A stretch of DNA of 64,000 bases. Source: Acinetobacter rudis. Lineage in GTDB: Bacteria; Pseudomonadota; Gammaproteobacteria; Pseudomonadales; Moraxellaceae. How positions within the stretch are numbered: the first letter of the stretch is position 1; each line of letters opens with the position of its first letter. The notes under the pieces are model-generated. The model did no database searches. It was not told the DNA's origin and saw only the letters and a list, made by a program, of their open reading frames with translations. Location of the stretch: assembly GCF_000829675.1 (NCBI RefSeq), contig NZ_BBRX01000026.1, positions 1 to 64,000 of the forward strand. The letters run 5' to 3'. The translations under genes were made by a program, and so were the position numbers. Shown piece after piece: positions 10,343 through 19,452 of this stretch.

Positions 10343-10371
10343 AGAAAAAAAACAGCTCATTTGAGCTGTTT
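10343..10371 (-). terminator. Rho-independent terminator after amt
   Basis: Inverted repeat AACAGCTCA / TGAGCTGTT with a 2-base centre; on the minus strand it is followed by a run of eight T. It lies about 40 bases downstream of the amt stop and separates amt from nrdR. Confidence 0.8.
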
Positions 10372-10412
10372 TACACAAGATATAGTTATTGAACGATCAA
10401 TTTAACTTATCA

Positions 10413-11810
10413 TCACTCGATACGTTCGCCATGTTGACTTAAGTCAAGTCCCATGCGCTCTTCATCAGCTTCAACACGGATTCCTATAACAATATCAATA
10501 AGTTTTAGGAGAATAAAGGTCACTACAGCCGAATATGCAATTGTTGCCAATACCCCTTCTAATTGTATCCAGAGTTGATGCCCCATATGAGTCGGCACTT
10601 TGTCCCCCATAATCAACTCACTGGCAAATACAGCAGTCAATAATGCACCTGCGATACCCCCTACAGCATGTAAGCCAAAGGCATCCAATGAGTCATCCGC
10701 TTTAAGAATTCGCTTCAATGCTGTTGTACCCCAGAAACACAGTACCCCGCCGATTAAACCCATAAATAAAGCACCAGAAACATCAACAAAACCTGCAGCA
10801 GGTGTAATCACCACTAAACCTGCAATTGCGCCTGATGCACCACCTAAAACAGAAGCCTTGCCGCGAATAATTCTTTCTGCGAGTAACCAGCTTAGCATGG
10901 CTGCCGCTGCTGCAACTTGAGTTGTAACCAGTGCAAAAGCTGCTGAACCACTAGCTGTAAGTGCAGAGCCGCCATTAAAGCCGTACCAACCCACCCAAAT
11001 TAAACTCGCACCAAGCACTGTTAAAGTGAGGTTATGGGGCGCCATAGATTCTTTGCCTAGCCCCATACGTTTGCCCAGCATATAAGCAGTCACCAAACCA
11101 GCCACACCTGAGTTAATATGAACAACCGTGCCCCCAGCAAAATCTAGTGCACCATCATTCATTAACCAACCACCACCCCAAACCCAGTGTGCAATCGGTG
11201 CATAAACAATGATCACCCATAAACTAATAAAAGCAACAAAGGCACTAAATTTCATACGTTCAGCGATAGAACCACTGATAATAGCCACAGTAATAATAGC
11301 AAAAGTCATTTGAAAAATAACAAATAAAATTTCTGGAATTGTGCCACTTAGTGTATCTGGTGCTATGCCTGCCAGCATGACTTTATCAAAGTTACCAACA
11401 AAGGCATTCCCTGAACCAAAGGCTAAAGAATAACCAATAACCACCCAAACAATGCTGACCACTCCTGCAGCGACAAAACTATGCGCCATAGTACTCAGTA
11501 CATTTTTTTTACGGACCATACCACCATAAAACAGAGCTAGACCCGGAATGGTCATAAGTAAAACTAAGGCGGTGGAGATCAGTACCCAAGCGGTATCACC
11601 ACTGTCAATTTCGGCTTGATCAGTGACTGCGACAGTTATGCTTGGATCATTGGAAACATCAGAATGTGTCGCTACTGCGACTGTTGTTGTACTTGGTGTA
11701 TTAACTTGTTCTGTAGTATTTATGGATTCAGGCGCATTGCTTTCGGCCCACACGCCCGAACCAGAAAAAAGTGCGCCAGACAAACTGAGCGCTAGCAGTA
11801 TTTTTTTCAT
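10413..11810 (-). CDS. amt: ammonium transporter (Amt/MEP/Rh family)
   Basis: Inner-membrane ammonium channel. 465 residues: signal peptide (MKKILLALSLSGALFSGSG...), a Ser/Thr/Val-rich periplasmic N-terminal extension to about residue 68, then eleven hydrophobic segments. Family signatures include DTAWVLISTALVLLMTIPGLALFYGGMVRKKN and DFAGGTVVHINSGVAGL, the latter with the first pore His, and the FGLHAVGGIAG segment with the second. The C-terminal cytosolic tail is the usual GlnK-binding region. It lies 62 bases downstream of glnK on the same strand, the classic glnK-amtB operon; expression is expected under nitrogen limitation via NtrC. Confidence 0.95.
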   Translation of the reverse strand: MKKILLALSLSGALFSGSGVWAESNAPESINTTEQVNTPSTTTVAVATHSDVSNDPSITVAVTDQAEIDSGDTAWVLISTALVLLMTIPGLALFYGGMVRKKNVLSTMAHSFVAAGVVSIVWVVIGYSLAFGSGNAFVGNFDKVMLAGIAPDTLSGTIPEILFVIFQMTFAIITVAIISGSIAERMKFSAFVAFISLWVIIVYAPIAHWVWGGGWLMNDGALDFAGGTVVHINSGVAGLVTAYMLGKRMGLGKESMAPHNLTLTVLGASLIWVGWYGFNGGSALTASGSAAFALVTTQVAAAAAMLSWLLAERIIRGKASVLGGASGAIAGLVVITPAAGFVDVSGALFMGLIGGVLCFWGTTALKRILKADDSLDAFGLHAVGGIAGALLTAVFASELIMGDKVPTHMGHQLWIQLEGVLATIAYSAVVTFILLKLIDIVIGIRVEADEERMGLDLSQHGERIE

Positions 11811-11872
11811 TGTTCCCCAACCTATTTTTTTCAGTTTTGACTTAGTTTGCGATGAGCAAAATTTATGCCAAA

Positions 11873-12232
<360 letters not shown>

Positions 12233-12250
12233 TCACCAGTAAGGTTCTAT

Positions 12251-12267
12251 GTTCAATAATCATGCCA
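12251..12267 (-). promoter_or_regulatory. possible sigma-54 promoter of glnK-amt
   Basis: On the minus strand the bases read TGGCATG, four bases, TTGAA: close to the sigma-54 consensus TGGCACG-N4-TTGCA, with the -24 GG intact but the -12 GC changed to GA. It is about 40 bases before the glnK start, the right place for an NtrC-controlled promoter. The -12 mismatch keeps confidence low. Confidence 0.35.
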
Positions 12268-12501
12268 AAAGCTTCATAGCGGTTGGGGGTGCTAATAACT
12301 CTTGTCATGCGTTGTCTTTTATAACCTATTTTATAGGGCGACTTATAGTGTCCCTTTAAAAAAAACACATGGAATCTCAGGAAATTTAATTTTTATTATC
12401 GATTTAATATCAAATTAATGCTCTTAGTCAGTTATGGCTAGGGACTCCCGTCCTAGCAATGTTACACTCAGCCGTATCAAGCCAAATTCGATGGATCAAT
12501 C

Positions 12502-12735
12502 ATGATTGAAGTACTTGTACAAGCTATCTTAGAACAAATTGAACAACCTAAAAAAGACCTTGAACACAACTTACATGCCCTACTCAGTGAGGCTGTAACT
12601 AAAATGGATCTAGTGTCTAAAGAGGAAATTCAACGTCAACAAACGATGCTCGATAACGCTAATTTACGTCTCGCCCAATTGCAGGCACAACTTCAAGCGC
12701 TCGAGACAGAATTACAGCGTCAAAGTTCAAACTAA
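12502..12735 (+). CDS. ubiK: ubiquinone biosynthesis accessory factor UbiK (YqiC/BMFP family)
   Basis: 77-residue protein of the BMFP family, which assists the late, aerobic steps of ubiquinone biosynthesis together with UbiJ and also associates with membranes. The sequence is an amphipathic helix (MIEVLVQAILEQIEQPKKDLEHNLHALLSEAV) followed by a Gln/Leu-rich coiled-coil tail (about 40-75), as in the family. Stand-alone gene upstream of comM; this pair is common in Acinetobacter. A small hairpin (12437-12457, one bulge) precedes it without a T-run. Confidence 0.85.
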   Translation: MIEVLVQAILEQIEQPKKDLEHNLHALLSEAVTKMDLVSKEEIQRQQTMLDNANLRLAQLQAQLQALETELQRQSSN

Positions 12736-12800
12736 TTGCACCATTTTAAAGCAAAATAAGCAAAATTGACTAAAAATAAAGCAAAAATGGATAATAATAA

Positions 12801-14291
12801 ATGTCTTTTGCCAAGATTTACACGCGTGCTTTACTTGGCCTACATGCAGCTTCAATAGAAGTTGAGGTACATGTGAGCCAAGGTTTACCTTCTTTAACCA
12901 TTGTTGGTTTGGCAGAAGCAGCCGTACGTGAAAGTAAAGACCGAGTACGTTCTGCGATTATTAATAGCGGTTTTCAGTTTCCCAACAAACGACTCACCAT
13001 TAATCTTGCCCCTGCTGATTTGCCCAAAGATGGGTCACGTCTTGATCTTCCGATTGCACTCGGAATTTTAATTGCCTCTGGGCAATTACCTGAGCAAGTC
13101 ACAGATGACTTTGAATTTGTTGGAGAACTTGCACTAGATGGTCATCTGCGCCCAGTTTCTGGTGCACTAAGCATTGCTATGGCTTGTCAGCGGGATCAAC
13201 ATCGTCTGATGATATCGCAACAAAATGCAGCAGAGGCTGCCCAATTACCACGCATTGAGGTTTTTGCAGCATCTCACTTAAAGCAGGTCTGTGAACACTT
13301 TTTAAAACAACGGCTCATTGCCCCCATAACCAAACAATATATCCAGCATGATCATCATTACCCTCTCGACTTAGCCGATGTTAAAGGCCAATTACGTCCT
13401 CGACGTGCACTCGAGATTGCAGCAGCAGGTGGACACTCTATTTTATTCCGTGGCCCTCCTGGTACAGGAAAGACTTTATTGGCTTCTCGACTACCGAGCA
13501 TTTTACCCCCACTCAACACCGAAGAAAGTTTAGAGGTTGCCAGCATCTACTCTATTGCCAATCAACAAGTTACCCTTGGCCAGCGCCCCTTTCGCAATCC
13601 ACACCATACTGCATCAGCAGTAGCTTTGGTTGGTGGTGGCTCGCAGCCTAAACCTGGAGAAATTACTTTATCGCACTTGGGTGTATTATTTTTAGATGAA
13701 CTTCCTGAGTTTGATCGCAAAGTTTTAGAAGTTCTCAGACAGCCTCTTGAATCAAAAACTATTATCATTTCACGCGCTGCACGACAAATTAGTTTTCCAG
13801 CCAATTTTCAACTGATCGCGGCAATGAATCCTTGCCCTTGTGGTTATGCGTTTAACCAAGACAGTCGCTGCCAATGTTCAATAGATGCGATTAAACGTTA
13901 TCAAAATCGGATTTCTGGTCCGTTATTAGATCGTATTGATTTACACATCGATGTTCCACCACTTAAAGCGCAAGAACTTCAAAGTACAACCCCAGTTGAA
14001 GATTCCGCTCAAGTCAGACTTCGCGTCAAAGCGGCTTATCAACTACAAATTCAACGTCAGCAACAACTTAATCACAACTTAAGTCCACAACAACTCAGTC
14101 GTTATGCAGAATTAGATGCAACTTCAAACCATATTTTGGATCAGGCCCAAAAACGTCTAAATTTATCTGCACGTGCCTATCACCGCATTATCCGTGTTGC
14201 ACGCACCATAGCTGATTTAGCCCAAAGTACAAAAATCGAAGCTCCCCACATCACTGAATCCTTGTCGTATCGACGAGCTGAGATAAATTAA
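12801..14291 (+). CDS. comM: ComM/YifB family Mg-chelatase-like AAA+ ATPase
   Basis: Hexameric helicase that promotes branch migration during natural transformation; fits the natural competence of Acinetobacter. 496 residues, usual length. N-terminal Lon-like ChlI domain (about 1-170), Walker A RGPPGTGKT (about 217-225), Walker B LFLDELPEF, the cysteine-rich NPCPCGYA...CQC segment that binds metal in this family, and a C-terminal Mg-chelatase domain (RAYHRIIRVARTIADL). Starts 65 bases after ubiK. Known as an insertion hotspot for resistance islands in A. baumannii; here it is uninterrupted. Confidence 0.95.
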   Translation: MSFAKIYTRALLGLHAASIEVEVHVSQGLPSLTIVGLAEAAVRESKDRVRSAIINSGFQFPNKRLTINLAPADLPKDGSRLDLPIALGILIASGQLPEQVTDDFEFVGELALDGHLRPVSGALSIAMACQRDQHRLMISQQNAAEAAQLPRIEVFAASHLKQVCEHFLKQRLIAPITKQYIQHDHHYPLDLADVKGQLRPRRALEIAAAGGHSILFRGPPGTGKTLLASRLPSILPPLNTEESLEVASIYSIANQQVTLGQRPFRNPHHTASAVALVGGGSQPKPGEITLSHLGVLFLDELPEFDRKVLEVLRQPLESKTIIISRAARQISFPANFQLIAAMNPCPCGYAFNQDSRCQCSIDAIKRYQNRISGPLLDRIDLHIDVPPLKAQELQSTTPVEDSAQVRLRVKAAYQLQIQRQQQLNHNLSPQQLSRYAELDATSNHILDQAQKRLNLSARAYHRIIRVARTIADLAQSTKIEAPHITESLSYRRAEIN

Positions 14292-14306
14292 CAAGGTATT
14301 TAATTA

Positions 14307-14411
14307 ATTTAAGCTCAATAGCCGTTTCAAATCTAACTTTTCAAATAAATGTTTATCGATATCTTCTATGGGCACTGTTAAAAAGTATTGACCAGCCTTG
14401 TACTGCAACTT
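14307..14411 (-). other. in-frame continuation of vgrG beyond its TAG stop
   Basis: Directly after the vgrG amber codon (14412-14414) the same frame stays open for 35 codons, starting KLQYKAGQYFLTVP and ending at TAA (14304-14306). The segment looks like the usual end of the VgrG DUF2345 region, where the family reads roughly G-K/N-F-x-V-K-A-G-Q-H-x-F. So either the gene has acquired a premature stop that removes its last 35 residues, or the stop is read through at some level. A coincidental open stretch is possible but the KAGQ match makes it less likely. Confidence 0.5.
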
Positions 14412-16883
14412 CTAGTGACTACAAATTCTCACTCCATCTGGACCAAGTTCTATCTGTGAAGCATTTACAGTCAGAAGAATTTTCTTTCTAGCCATCAGCT
14501 CAACCTTATCTTCTGTCGACATGATTTGAATTTTACTGCGGGCAATTAAATCCATCACACCATCATGCGCATGAATTTCAACTGGTCCTTTAGCAGCAAC
14601 CAATTTCATCCCATTTTGTGCGGCAAACAAACTGATCCGCTCTAAAGCTTGAGCAATTAGATTATGCTGTGTACTTAGATTGATACTATCACCAGCACAC
14701 TGATGAATTTTTCCATCTGCAGAAAGATAAATGTGATCCTGACTTGAGAGCGCGATAGCTTCTGGTGAGGTCAACAATAAAATTGCCTTATTAAATCTGG
14801 CAACACTGCCCTCAATTTGTGCAGCGAGTTGTTGTAATTGCTCAACAGATTCGATTTCATCTGTTTGTTGATTCTTAGCAACATCACTTAGTGCTTTAAC
14901 GCGTTGTTGACTCGATTCAAGCTGTGTTTTGGCGGGTTCAGCATGAAGATGCTCACCCTGTGCTTGATCTTGTTTATAGGTTGAAATTAATAGTCCTTCT
15001 CCAGCACGTATCGCCCCCCATTGATCCGTTCTTAACTCAAAACCTTCACCGCGATCATCTGATTTTTCACTTTCTTTAGGCTGACTCAGTTTTCCTAAGT
15101 TAAGTTGACTGGCTCCATGGCTACTCTGTAATTGGCTACTGATCTGACCAGTACTATCATCAAACCTAAGTTGCCCAAAGCCCTCGCCATGCACCTCTTT
15201 TGAGCGGATGCCACTCAGCTTTTTTGTTTCTGGCAGTTTGGCTTTTCCATCAAATTGCGTTGGATTACGTGAACCCTCATGAATACGTCCAAGTACGAAG
15301 GGTCGATCGATATTGCCATCAAAAAAATCTATCACCACAATTTCACCAATGCGTGGTAAAAACCTTACCCCATAGCCCTCACCAGCCCAAGGCGTAAGCA
15401 CATCAACCCACGCTGAGTCGGTATCATTGTCATTTGAACCAGCACCACCATCATGACGATGGTCTTCATCACGGGTAAATAAAAAACGAACTTTAATTCG
15501 CCCCCATTCATCGACATGAATTTCTTCACCCGCAGGTCCTACAACTTTAGCGCGCTGTGGATGTGCAATAGGACGATGTTGTAATGGATGATAAGCAGGT
15601 ACGGTTGCAACAGTGCGCCGCTGTAATGTCAGCAGATTAGCTTGACGTTCAGCTTGCTGACTTAGATCTTGAATAGGCCAATGACTTTGTGTAAGCAAAG
15701 CCACCACCTGATCATTTAAATCTTTAGGTAAATTATTTTGATGAAAAAAAGTCTTTGAGGTAATCAAGAACTCTCGATCTGTTGCGCTATGTAAGTCAAT
15801 TTCAGGATGCCCATTTAACGCAAACCAGTACCCAACTTGTGCATCTCTTACACTAGAGCGTGCCATAAACTGTTTGGCTTCAGATTCATAATAAGTTGAT
15901 AAATTTCGATTAAAACGTTCCACTTGCGCATTTCCTGAAGCCGAGACTTGATCCTCTCCCTTGAGATCTTGCATCCAAGCTGGACTAAAGTGCCAAGCTT
16001 GTTCTAGATTTAAGCTGGAATTATCTTGTTTATCACTGTGTTGATGATGACTTAAAACAGAACCTGCACCATCTTCTTGCTCAAGCGCATCAGCTTGCCA
16101 ACGCTGTATATGTACTGCTGTGGGCTGTAAACAACGCTGTGCCACAAAACTATTAATGTTATCTTGCCGTTCAGTTGCAGAACTACGCTGAAAGTATATG
16201 TTACGACGCTCTAAGGCCTGAAACTGGCTACTGTCATCAATTAGGCGAAGCTTCTGTGGCTCAATCTGTGCCAAAGGATGATCTACCACGAGCTGTGCTT
16301 CATCGATTAAAAAGTTAATACCTTCTTGGCGCATTAAACGTTTTAAAAATTCATCGTCCGTTTCATTGTGTTGCATCACAAAAGGCCGGATATCATAGTC
16401 AAGTTGTAGGCCGCTCAAATCTAAACTCAAGCTGGCTGCAAAAACAGGACTCTTCTGTTGCCATTCCTTAAAGATAATTTCAATAATTTCTATCACTGAC
16501 TTCGACATAAATACCCGGCTATTACGTCGATGTTTCCAGAGTGCTGTTGGGTCTTGAAGTTGTAATTTATAGACTGTTAATGCACCATCAGACTGGCCCT
16601 GCTGTGCACCCGTAACAATGCCTGAACATCGAAAAAATTGACCACGATCTGTCACATTATCAACAGCTACTTGGCTACCCACGAACTGTTTAAGTGAAAT
16701 CGTTGCATCAGTGGACAAACAAAGTAACTCAGCATCCAAGCCTTGGTTTAATGCATGTTTACCGTCTATGCGCTGTAAATAAAGCAATTGATTTAGCGCT
16801 ACATTAGAAAATTGTATGTGTAATGCGCCTTTTTTTGCACTCAACCCTAAATTTTCAAGGGCATTTTGAATATTTCTGAGCAT
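14412..16883 (-). CDS. vgrG: type VI secretion tip protein VgrG (orphan, probably truncated at its C-terminus)
   Basis: Trimeric spike protein capping the Hcp tube and carrying effectors. 823 residues. Order: N-terminal gp27-like domain (to about 380), OB-fold/gp5-like region with VVGPAGEEIHVDEWGRIKVRFLFTRD and VRFLPRIGEIVVIDFFDGNIDRPFVLGR, then the DUF2345 beta-helical extension (about 640-820). The annotated frame stops at ICSH, but the downstream sequence continues in frame with what looks like the normal family tail (see 14307-14411). No hcp, tss, PAAR, adaptor or recognisable effector/immunity genes are nearby, so this is an orphan vgrG island between comM and porin genes. Confidence 0.9.
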   Translation of the reverse strand: MLRNIQNALENLGLSAKKGALHIQFSNVALNQLLYLQRIDGKHALNQGLDAELLCLSTDATISLKQFVGSQVAVDNVTDRGQFFRCSGIVTGAQQGQSDGALTVYKLQLQDPTALWKHRRNSRVFMSKSVIEIIEIIFKEWQQKSPVFAASLSLDLSGLQLDYDIRPFVMQHNETDDEFLKRLMRQEGINFLIDEAQLVVDHPLAQIEPQKLRLIDDSSQFQALERRNIYFQRSSATERQDNINSFVAQRCLQPTAVHIQRWQADALEQEDGAGSVLSHHQHSDKQDNSSLNLEQAWHFSPAWMQDLKGEDQVSASGNAQVERFNRNLSTYYESEAKQFMARSSVRDAQVGYWFALNGHPEIDLHSATDREFLITSKTFFHQNNLPKDLNDQVVALLTQSHWPIQDLSQQAERQANLLTLQRRTVATVPAYHPLQHRPIAHPQRAKVVGPAGEEIHVDEWGRIKVRFLFTRDEDHRHDGGAGSNDNDTDSAWVDVLTPWAGEGYGVRFLPRIGEIVVIDFFDGNIDRPFVLGRIHEGSRNPTQFDGKAKLPETKKLSGIRSKEVHGEGFGQLRFDDSTGQISSQLQSSHGASQLNLGKLSQPKESEKSDDRGEGFELRTDQWGAIRAGEGLLISTYKQDQAQGEHLHAEPAKTQLESSQQRVKALSDVAKNQQTDEIESVEQLQQLAAQIEGSVARFNKAILLLTSPEAIALSSQDHIYLSADGKIHQCAGDSINLSTQHNLIAQALERISLFAAQNGMKLVAAKGPVEIHAHDGVMDLIARSKIQIMSTEDKVELMARKKILLTVNASQIELGPDGVRICSH

Positions 16884-17287
16884 TGTTGTAATGACCGTAT
16901 TTTTATTTAGAAAATATTAACAATAAAGGCAGTGTGTTCACAATTCAGCGAATTTTTATTTTGTTTTAATTCGGTTAATAGTTTTGATCAGATATAAAGT
17001 GCAGTGTCATATCAAGCACCATTTATGTAAAACTGACTAAGTGAAATTATGCTTAAAAATTCAACCAACGATCAGTATGAAATGATCAGCAAGATCAAAT
17101 CCATCCTATCCTCTTGATATAAAATATTTTTATTATTAAAAACCTTAGTGAAACCCCAACACTAATTAGAATTACTAAACAATAATCCAATCGTTTCTGA
17201 CGTTTAAATACTACGTAATCTATTTATCAATACGCAAAAAAGGCGGTGGTCAACCGCCTATGATCTATGCGAGCTTTGATGTGTTTT
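16884..17287. other. intergenic region between vgrG and the first TorF-like porin gene
   Basis: About 400 AT-rich bases with no credible ORF. It contains the vgrG promoter region at the left and, at the right, the terminator of the porin gene. No effector or immunity gene is hidden here on either strand as far as I can see. Confidence 0.6.
17235..17258 (-). terminator. Rho-independent terminator of the TorF-like porin gene
   Basis: GGCGGT / ACCGCC stem around a short loop, followed on the minus strand by six T. It lies about 30 bases beyond the stop of the porin gene. Confidence 0.85.
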
Positions 17288-18052
17288 TTAAAAATTATAG
17301 CTGAGACCAAATACCACTTTATTTTTTTGTTTTTCATCCATTCGATCGTAGCCACCCACAATATAATCTAAATTCATGTTGGCACCTGTATTGCCTAAAG
17401 CATGGCTTAGACCGACTGTTAAATGACGAAAATTAAAATCATCTTTGGTCTCTAAGTTATTACTTTTTTTACCATAAAGATAAGCACCCAATGCAGCACG
17501 GCCAGTTAGCTCATAAGGTAGTTCATGTGAATAGCTCAGTAAAAAGTAAGTATCACCACGATTAGCAGTATCAACGTTAGATGTTGCCGTTTGTGCACTT
17601 AAAGCCACATCTTTGTAATTAAGTCCTAATAGGGTTTCAAAAAAATCAGACTTAGCATCTGAACCATAATAGTAATAATAGGTTCCCCCTACGGTATATC
17701 CCCAGTCGTCGTTAATCTTACCGCGATAACCTAAATTAAAGTCATTTTCAAATGCATCCCGACCTTGGTATTTTTCTGTTTCAGCATCAAAATCTGTCAA
17801 TGAATAACCCAGTGTTGAGCCCCAATATCCCAAATAAAACCCAGTAGGATGTGCATACTCTAATCCGGCTTGTAATGTCACTTTGTCGTTTTCTGGCGCA
17901 TTGGTAATACCACGAAAGTCATAGCTAGAAAGTACTGCGATATTTCCAGTTATTTCCCCAGGAAAAGGAGCGAGCTTTTTATCTTCTGCATAGCTAAGAC
18001 CTGATACAGTGGATAATAAAATGCTTAAGGATAGACTTTTATTCAAATTCAT
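17288..18052 (-). CDS. TorF family putative porin
   Basis: About 254 residues: signal peptide (MNLNKSLSLSILLSTVSGLSYA) and a beta-barrel-like body of the Gcw_chp/TIGR02001 family. Characteristic strings are GNIAVLSSYDFRGITNAPE, LEYAHPTGFYLGYWGSTLGYS and the C-terminal GANMNLDYIVGGYDRMDEKQKNKVVFGLSYNF ending in aromatic Phe, typical of outer membrane barrels. I start at the ATG preceded by GGAG; a GTG three codons upstream overlaps that site. Paralogue of the next gene. Substrate unknown; in Acinetobacter such proteins are only named by similarity. Confidence 0.85.
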   Translation of the reverse strand: MNLNKSLSLSILLSTVSGLSYAEDKKLAPFPGEITGNIAVLSSYDFRGITNAPENDKVTLQAGLEYAHPTGFYLGYWGSTLGYSLTDFDAETEKYQGRDAFENDFNLGYRGKINDDWGYTVGGTYYYYYGSDAKSDFFETLLGLNYKDVALSAQTATSNVDTANRGDTYFLLSYSHELPYELTGRAALGAYLYGKKSNNLETKDDFNFRHLTVGLSHALGNTGANMNLDYIVGGYDRMDEKQKNKVVFGLSYNF

Positions 18053-18240
18053 ATGGATCACACTCCGTTTGAGTAATTTTTAAATCGTGATGTGCCGCGC
18101 TCTTACTCAGCAAATGCTATGCCAACGCAAACAGACAACCGTAAGATTTCAACCAAACGTAGTATTCACTGGGATCGCGTAAACTCTCTATCCCCCTTTT
18201 TAAGACTGTGCATAAAATTTTCATAAAAAAAACATGCACT

Positions 18241-18273
18241 AAAAAAGGCGCATAAACAAAAAATTTATGCACC
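18241..18273 (-). terminator. Rho-independent terminator of the second TorF-like porin gene
   Basis: On the minus strand GTGCATAAA and TTTATGCGC form a stem around an A/T loop, followed by six T. It lies about 55 bases past the stop of the gene at 18327. Confidence 0.75.
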
Positions 18274-18326
18274 TAAAATAATCAATATTATTAAATCAGA
18301 AGAAATGATGATTCAGATTGGATCAA

Positions 18327-19079
18327 TTAGAACTGATAGTTTAAGCCAAACACGACATGATCTTTTAGGTCCTCACCGATACGATTTTTGCCACCATAAA
18401 TATAATCTACAGAAGCAAGTAACCCTGTATTGGCAAACTGTTTACTCAATCCTAGGCGTGCATCACTTAGAACAAAATCTTTTGTTGTCGTCACGATCTG
18501 GTCATCTCGACTGCTGTTATAAGCTGTCGCGCCAATAGATGTGTTTAAACTAAAATCATTGACTAATGGATGACTATACGCAGCACCCAAGTAGGTATCA
18601 CCTGCATTACTTGTTGCAGCATCAGCAACGATCACTGCGGCCGATAAATTCAAATTTTTATAGATCACATTTGCAGAAACATCATAAGTCGTGATATCAC
18701 GCTGATCACCCTGCTCTGCACTCACTTTATTGGCATCATGGTAAATATAAGCCATGCTTTGCAATCGATAGCTCCAATTTGTAGTAAGTTGTTGGCCATA
18801 GGCAATATAAAGATTATGTTCAAAGCCTGTGGCTTTCTCCTCACGACCAGGGTTGTAATCTAACGTCGATCCCCAATACCCTACGCGCATACCACTTTGA
18901 TGTGCATACTCCAATCCACCTTGTGCAGCAAGATCATTACTTTCCACACCACCACGATAGATGTATTTACTCACTACGCCAACGTTACCTGAGATTTCAG
19001 ACTCAGCAGCAAAAGTTGAGTATGAAAAAGTCGAAAATAATAAAGCGAGAATCACTTTGTACTGAACAATAGGCTTCAT
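18327..19079 (-). CDS. TorF family putative porin (paralogue)
   Basis: 250 residues, same family as the neighbouring gene: signal peptide ending SYSTFAAES, then GNVGVVSKYIYRGGVESND, LEYAHQSGMRVGYWGSTLDY and the C-terminal VDYIYGGKNRIGEDLKDHVVFGLNYQF. Shared motifs between the two proteins (LEYAH..G...GYWGSTL, DHVVFGLNY-type ends) show a tandem duplication that has diverged widely. Each gene has its own terminator, so they are transcribed separately. Function unknown; outer membrane location inferred from the barrel-type C-terminus. Confidence 0.85.
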   Translation of the reverse strand: MKPIVQYKVILALLFSTFSYSTFAAESEISGNVGVVSKYIYRGGVESNDLAAQGGLEYAHQSGMRVGYWGSTLDYNPGREEKATGFEHNLYIAYGQQLTTNWSYRLQSMAYIYHDANKVSAEQGDQRDITTYDVSANVIYKNLNLSAAVIVADAATSNAGDTYLGAAYSHPLVNDFSLNTSIGATAYNSSRDDQIVTTTKDFVLSDARLGLSKQFANTGLLASVDYIYGGKNRIGEDLKDHVVFGLNYQF

Positions 19080-19452
19080 ATCACGAATCTGTCTAAGTGA
19101 AAAATTTGAAAGGCGGCATTTTACTGCGGATTTAATTAAATTGGTTCAATTTTTAGTGACTTTTATCAGTGTTAATATTTTCTTATCGAAAGCAATGCAT
19201 ATGCACATAAGCACAAGCGCCTAATTGACTGTAATATGCATCACAAGTTTTATGTATTTCTTTGTAGATTCCCTAAAAAATCAATTTATTAGAAAAAAAT
19301 ACTCATCGTACTTATACGATTTTTTACTACTTTTAGTAGAAAAAAAATAATTAAAAACCACAAAAACGATTTCTTTTTTTTAAATTACTTATACAATCTA
19401 GTTTTTTCTGAGCACAGTAAAAAAACTGTAATTAATTGAGAAGAGGCTTTCA
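19080..19452. other. divergent promoter region between the TorF-like and OprD-like porins
   Basis: About 370 very AT-rich bases without a credible ORF. Long A/T tracts near 19265-19390 could bind nucleoid proteins such as H-NS. A TACAAT element near 19392 could be a -10 box for the rightward porin; no clear -35 accompanies it. Confidence 0.5.
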
